NCBI GenBank assembly: GCA_028275145.1
Contig: JAQCNG010000015.1
Location: 1 to 5,785, forward strand
DNA length: 5,785 bases
Direction of reading: 5' to 3'
From: Halovenus sp.
GTDB lineage: Archaea; Halobacteriota; Halobacteria; Halobacteriales; Haloarculaceae
The notes below the pieces were generated by a model, which saw only the letters and a list, made by a program, of their open reading frames with translations, made no database searches and was not told the origin of the DNA. Positions 5,564 through 5,785 of this stretch are shown in pieces. Position 1 is the stretch's first letter; every line of letters begins with the position of its first letter. The position numbers and the translations under genes are program-made.

Positions 5564-5568
5564 GATAG

Positions 5569-5785
5569 ATGGTTCTGGGCCAGTTTCTGCCGGACACAAC
5601 ACTGGTTCACGTGGTCGTCATCGCCGTCACGACCGTCGTCATCTGGGTCGGGAGCGGGTGGCTCGAGACTGCCGCCGAACAGCTCTCGACGTACTACGGG
5701 CTGCCCGCCGTGGTGCAGGGGTCGATTGTCGTGGCAATCGGGTCGAGTTTCCCCGAACTGGCGAGTGTGCTCGTCACCGCGCTCG
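5569..5785 (+). CDS. Sodium/calcium exchanger family (CaCA) membrane antiporter, N-terminal part
   Basis: 72 codons are visible before the window ends. The protein begins MVLGQFLPDTTLVHVVVIAV, giving a first membrane helix (about 11-30), then a short amphipathic stretch (WLETAAEQLSTYYGLPAVVQ, 31-50) and the start of a second helix. Residues 51-64 (GSIVVAIGSSFPEL) hold the GSS-PE signature of the alpha-1 repeat of CaCA exchangers, where Glu63 would help coordinate the transported cation. Family members exchange Ca2+ (or another cation) for Na+ or H+ across the cytoplasmic membrane and usually have ten helices in two inverted halves, so most of the protein lies outside the window. The start is fixed by a TAG immediately before the ATG and a strong Shine-Dalgarno. 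Ion specificity cannot be judged from this fragment. Confidence 0.88.
   Translation, partial: MVLGQFLPDTTLVHVVVIAVTTVVIWVGSGWLETAAEQLSTYYGLPAVVQGSIVVAIGSSFPELASVLVTAL

Larger units (their letters stand above)
5234..5568. other. 335-bp divergent intergenic region between thiL and the antiporter
   Basis: No convincing gene lies here. In order it holds a small hairpin (CACGC 5235-5239 with GCGTG 5245-5249) two bases before the thiL start; a TATA-like box for thiL framed by an inverted repeat (5286-5319); a short inverted repeat CCTCGGC (5362-5368) with GCCGAGG (5406-5412); structured repeat copy B (5427-5534); and a strong Shine-Dalgarno sequence for the plus-strand gene. A 60-codon open frame (5386-5568) ends in the TAG directly before the antiporter ATG but shows no coding character. 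Confidence 0.7.

Noticed and set aside
5386..5568. 60-codon plus-strand frame ending directly before the antiporter ATG
   Set aside because: It has no ribosome binding site, its composition is unlike haloarchaeal proteins (few acidic residues, many Arg/Gly/Pro) and most of it is the repeat element. Kept only as a note on frame conservation.

Overview
The window looks like chromosomal DNA from a halophilic archaeon (class Halobacteria). It is GC-rich and the proteins are strongly acidic. It carries a haloarchaeal pilin-like protein, a two-ring Cdc48 AAA ATPase and a PGF-CTERM surface protein. Several genes have a TATA-like box about 26-28 bases before the start codon and no Shine-Dalgarno sequence, the geometry of leaderless haloarchaeal transcripts.

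Layout: five genes are on the minus strand and one is on the plus strand. From left to right: (1) the 5' part of a DUF7289-like, pilin-type secreted protein, cut by the window's left edge (1-509, minus); (2) a Cdc48-family ATPase (613-2754, minus); (3) a hotdog-fold acyl-CoA thioesterase (2904-3392, minus); (4) a secreted cohesin-like protein with a PGF-CTERM anchor (3613-4263, minus); (5) thiL, thiamine-monophosphate kinase (4364-5233, minus); (6) the 5' end of a sodium/calcium exchanger family transporter (from 5569, plus), cut by the right edge. The genes serve unrelated functions (surface structures, protein unfolding, acyl-CoA turnover, thiamine diphosphate synthesis, ion transport). The gaps of about 100-220 bp with promoter-like sequences suggest mostly separate transcription units, not one operon. 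thiL and the transporter are divergent across a 335-bp gap.

The most notable non-genic signal is a pair of related structured repeats of about 105 bp, at 3508-3612 and 5427-5534. Both have 13-14 bp inverted terminal arms (TACGGTCGTGCGTG type), a first internal hairpin ending in CTTTGCGGGC, and a second internal hairpin whose pairing is kept although its sequence differs. One copy starts at the base after the stop codon of the PGF-CTERM gene; the other lies in the divergent thiL/transporter spacer. They may be copies of a non-autonomous mobile element or of a dispersed structured RNA/DNA element. Nothing else departs clearly from ordinary haloarchaeal chromosome, and I see no evidence of a defence system, prophage, CRISPR array, tRNA or rRNA.
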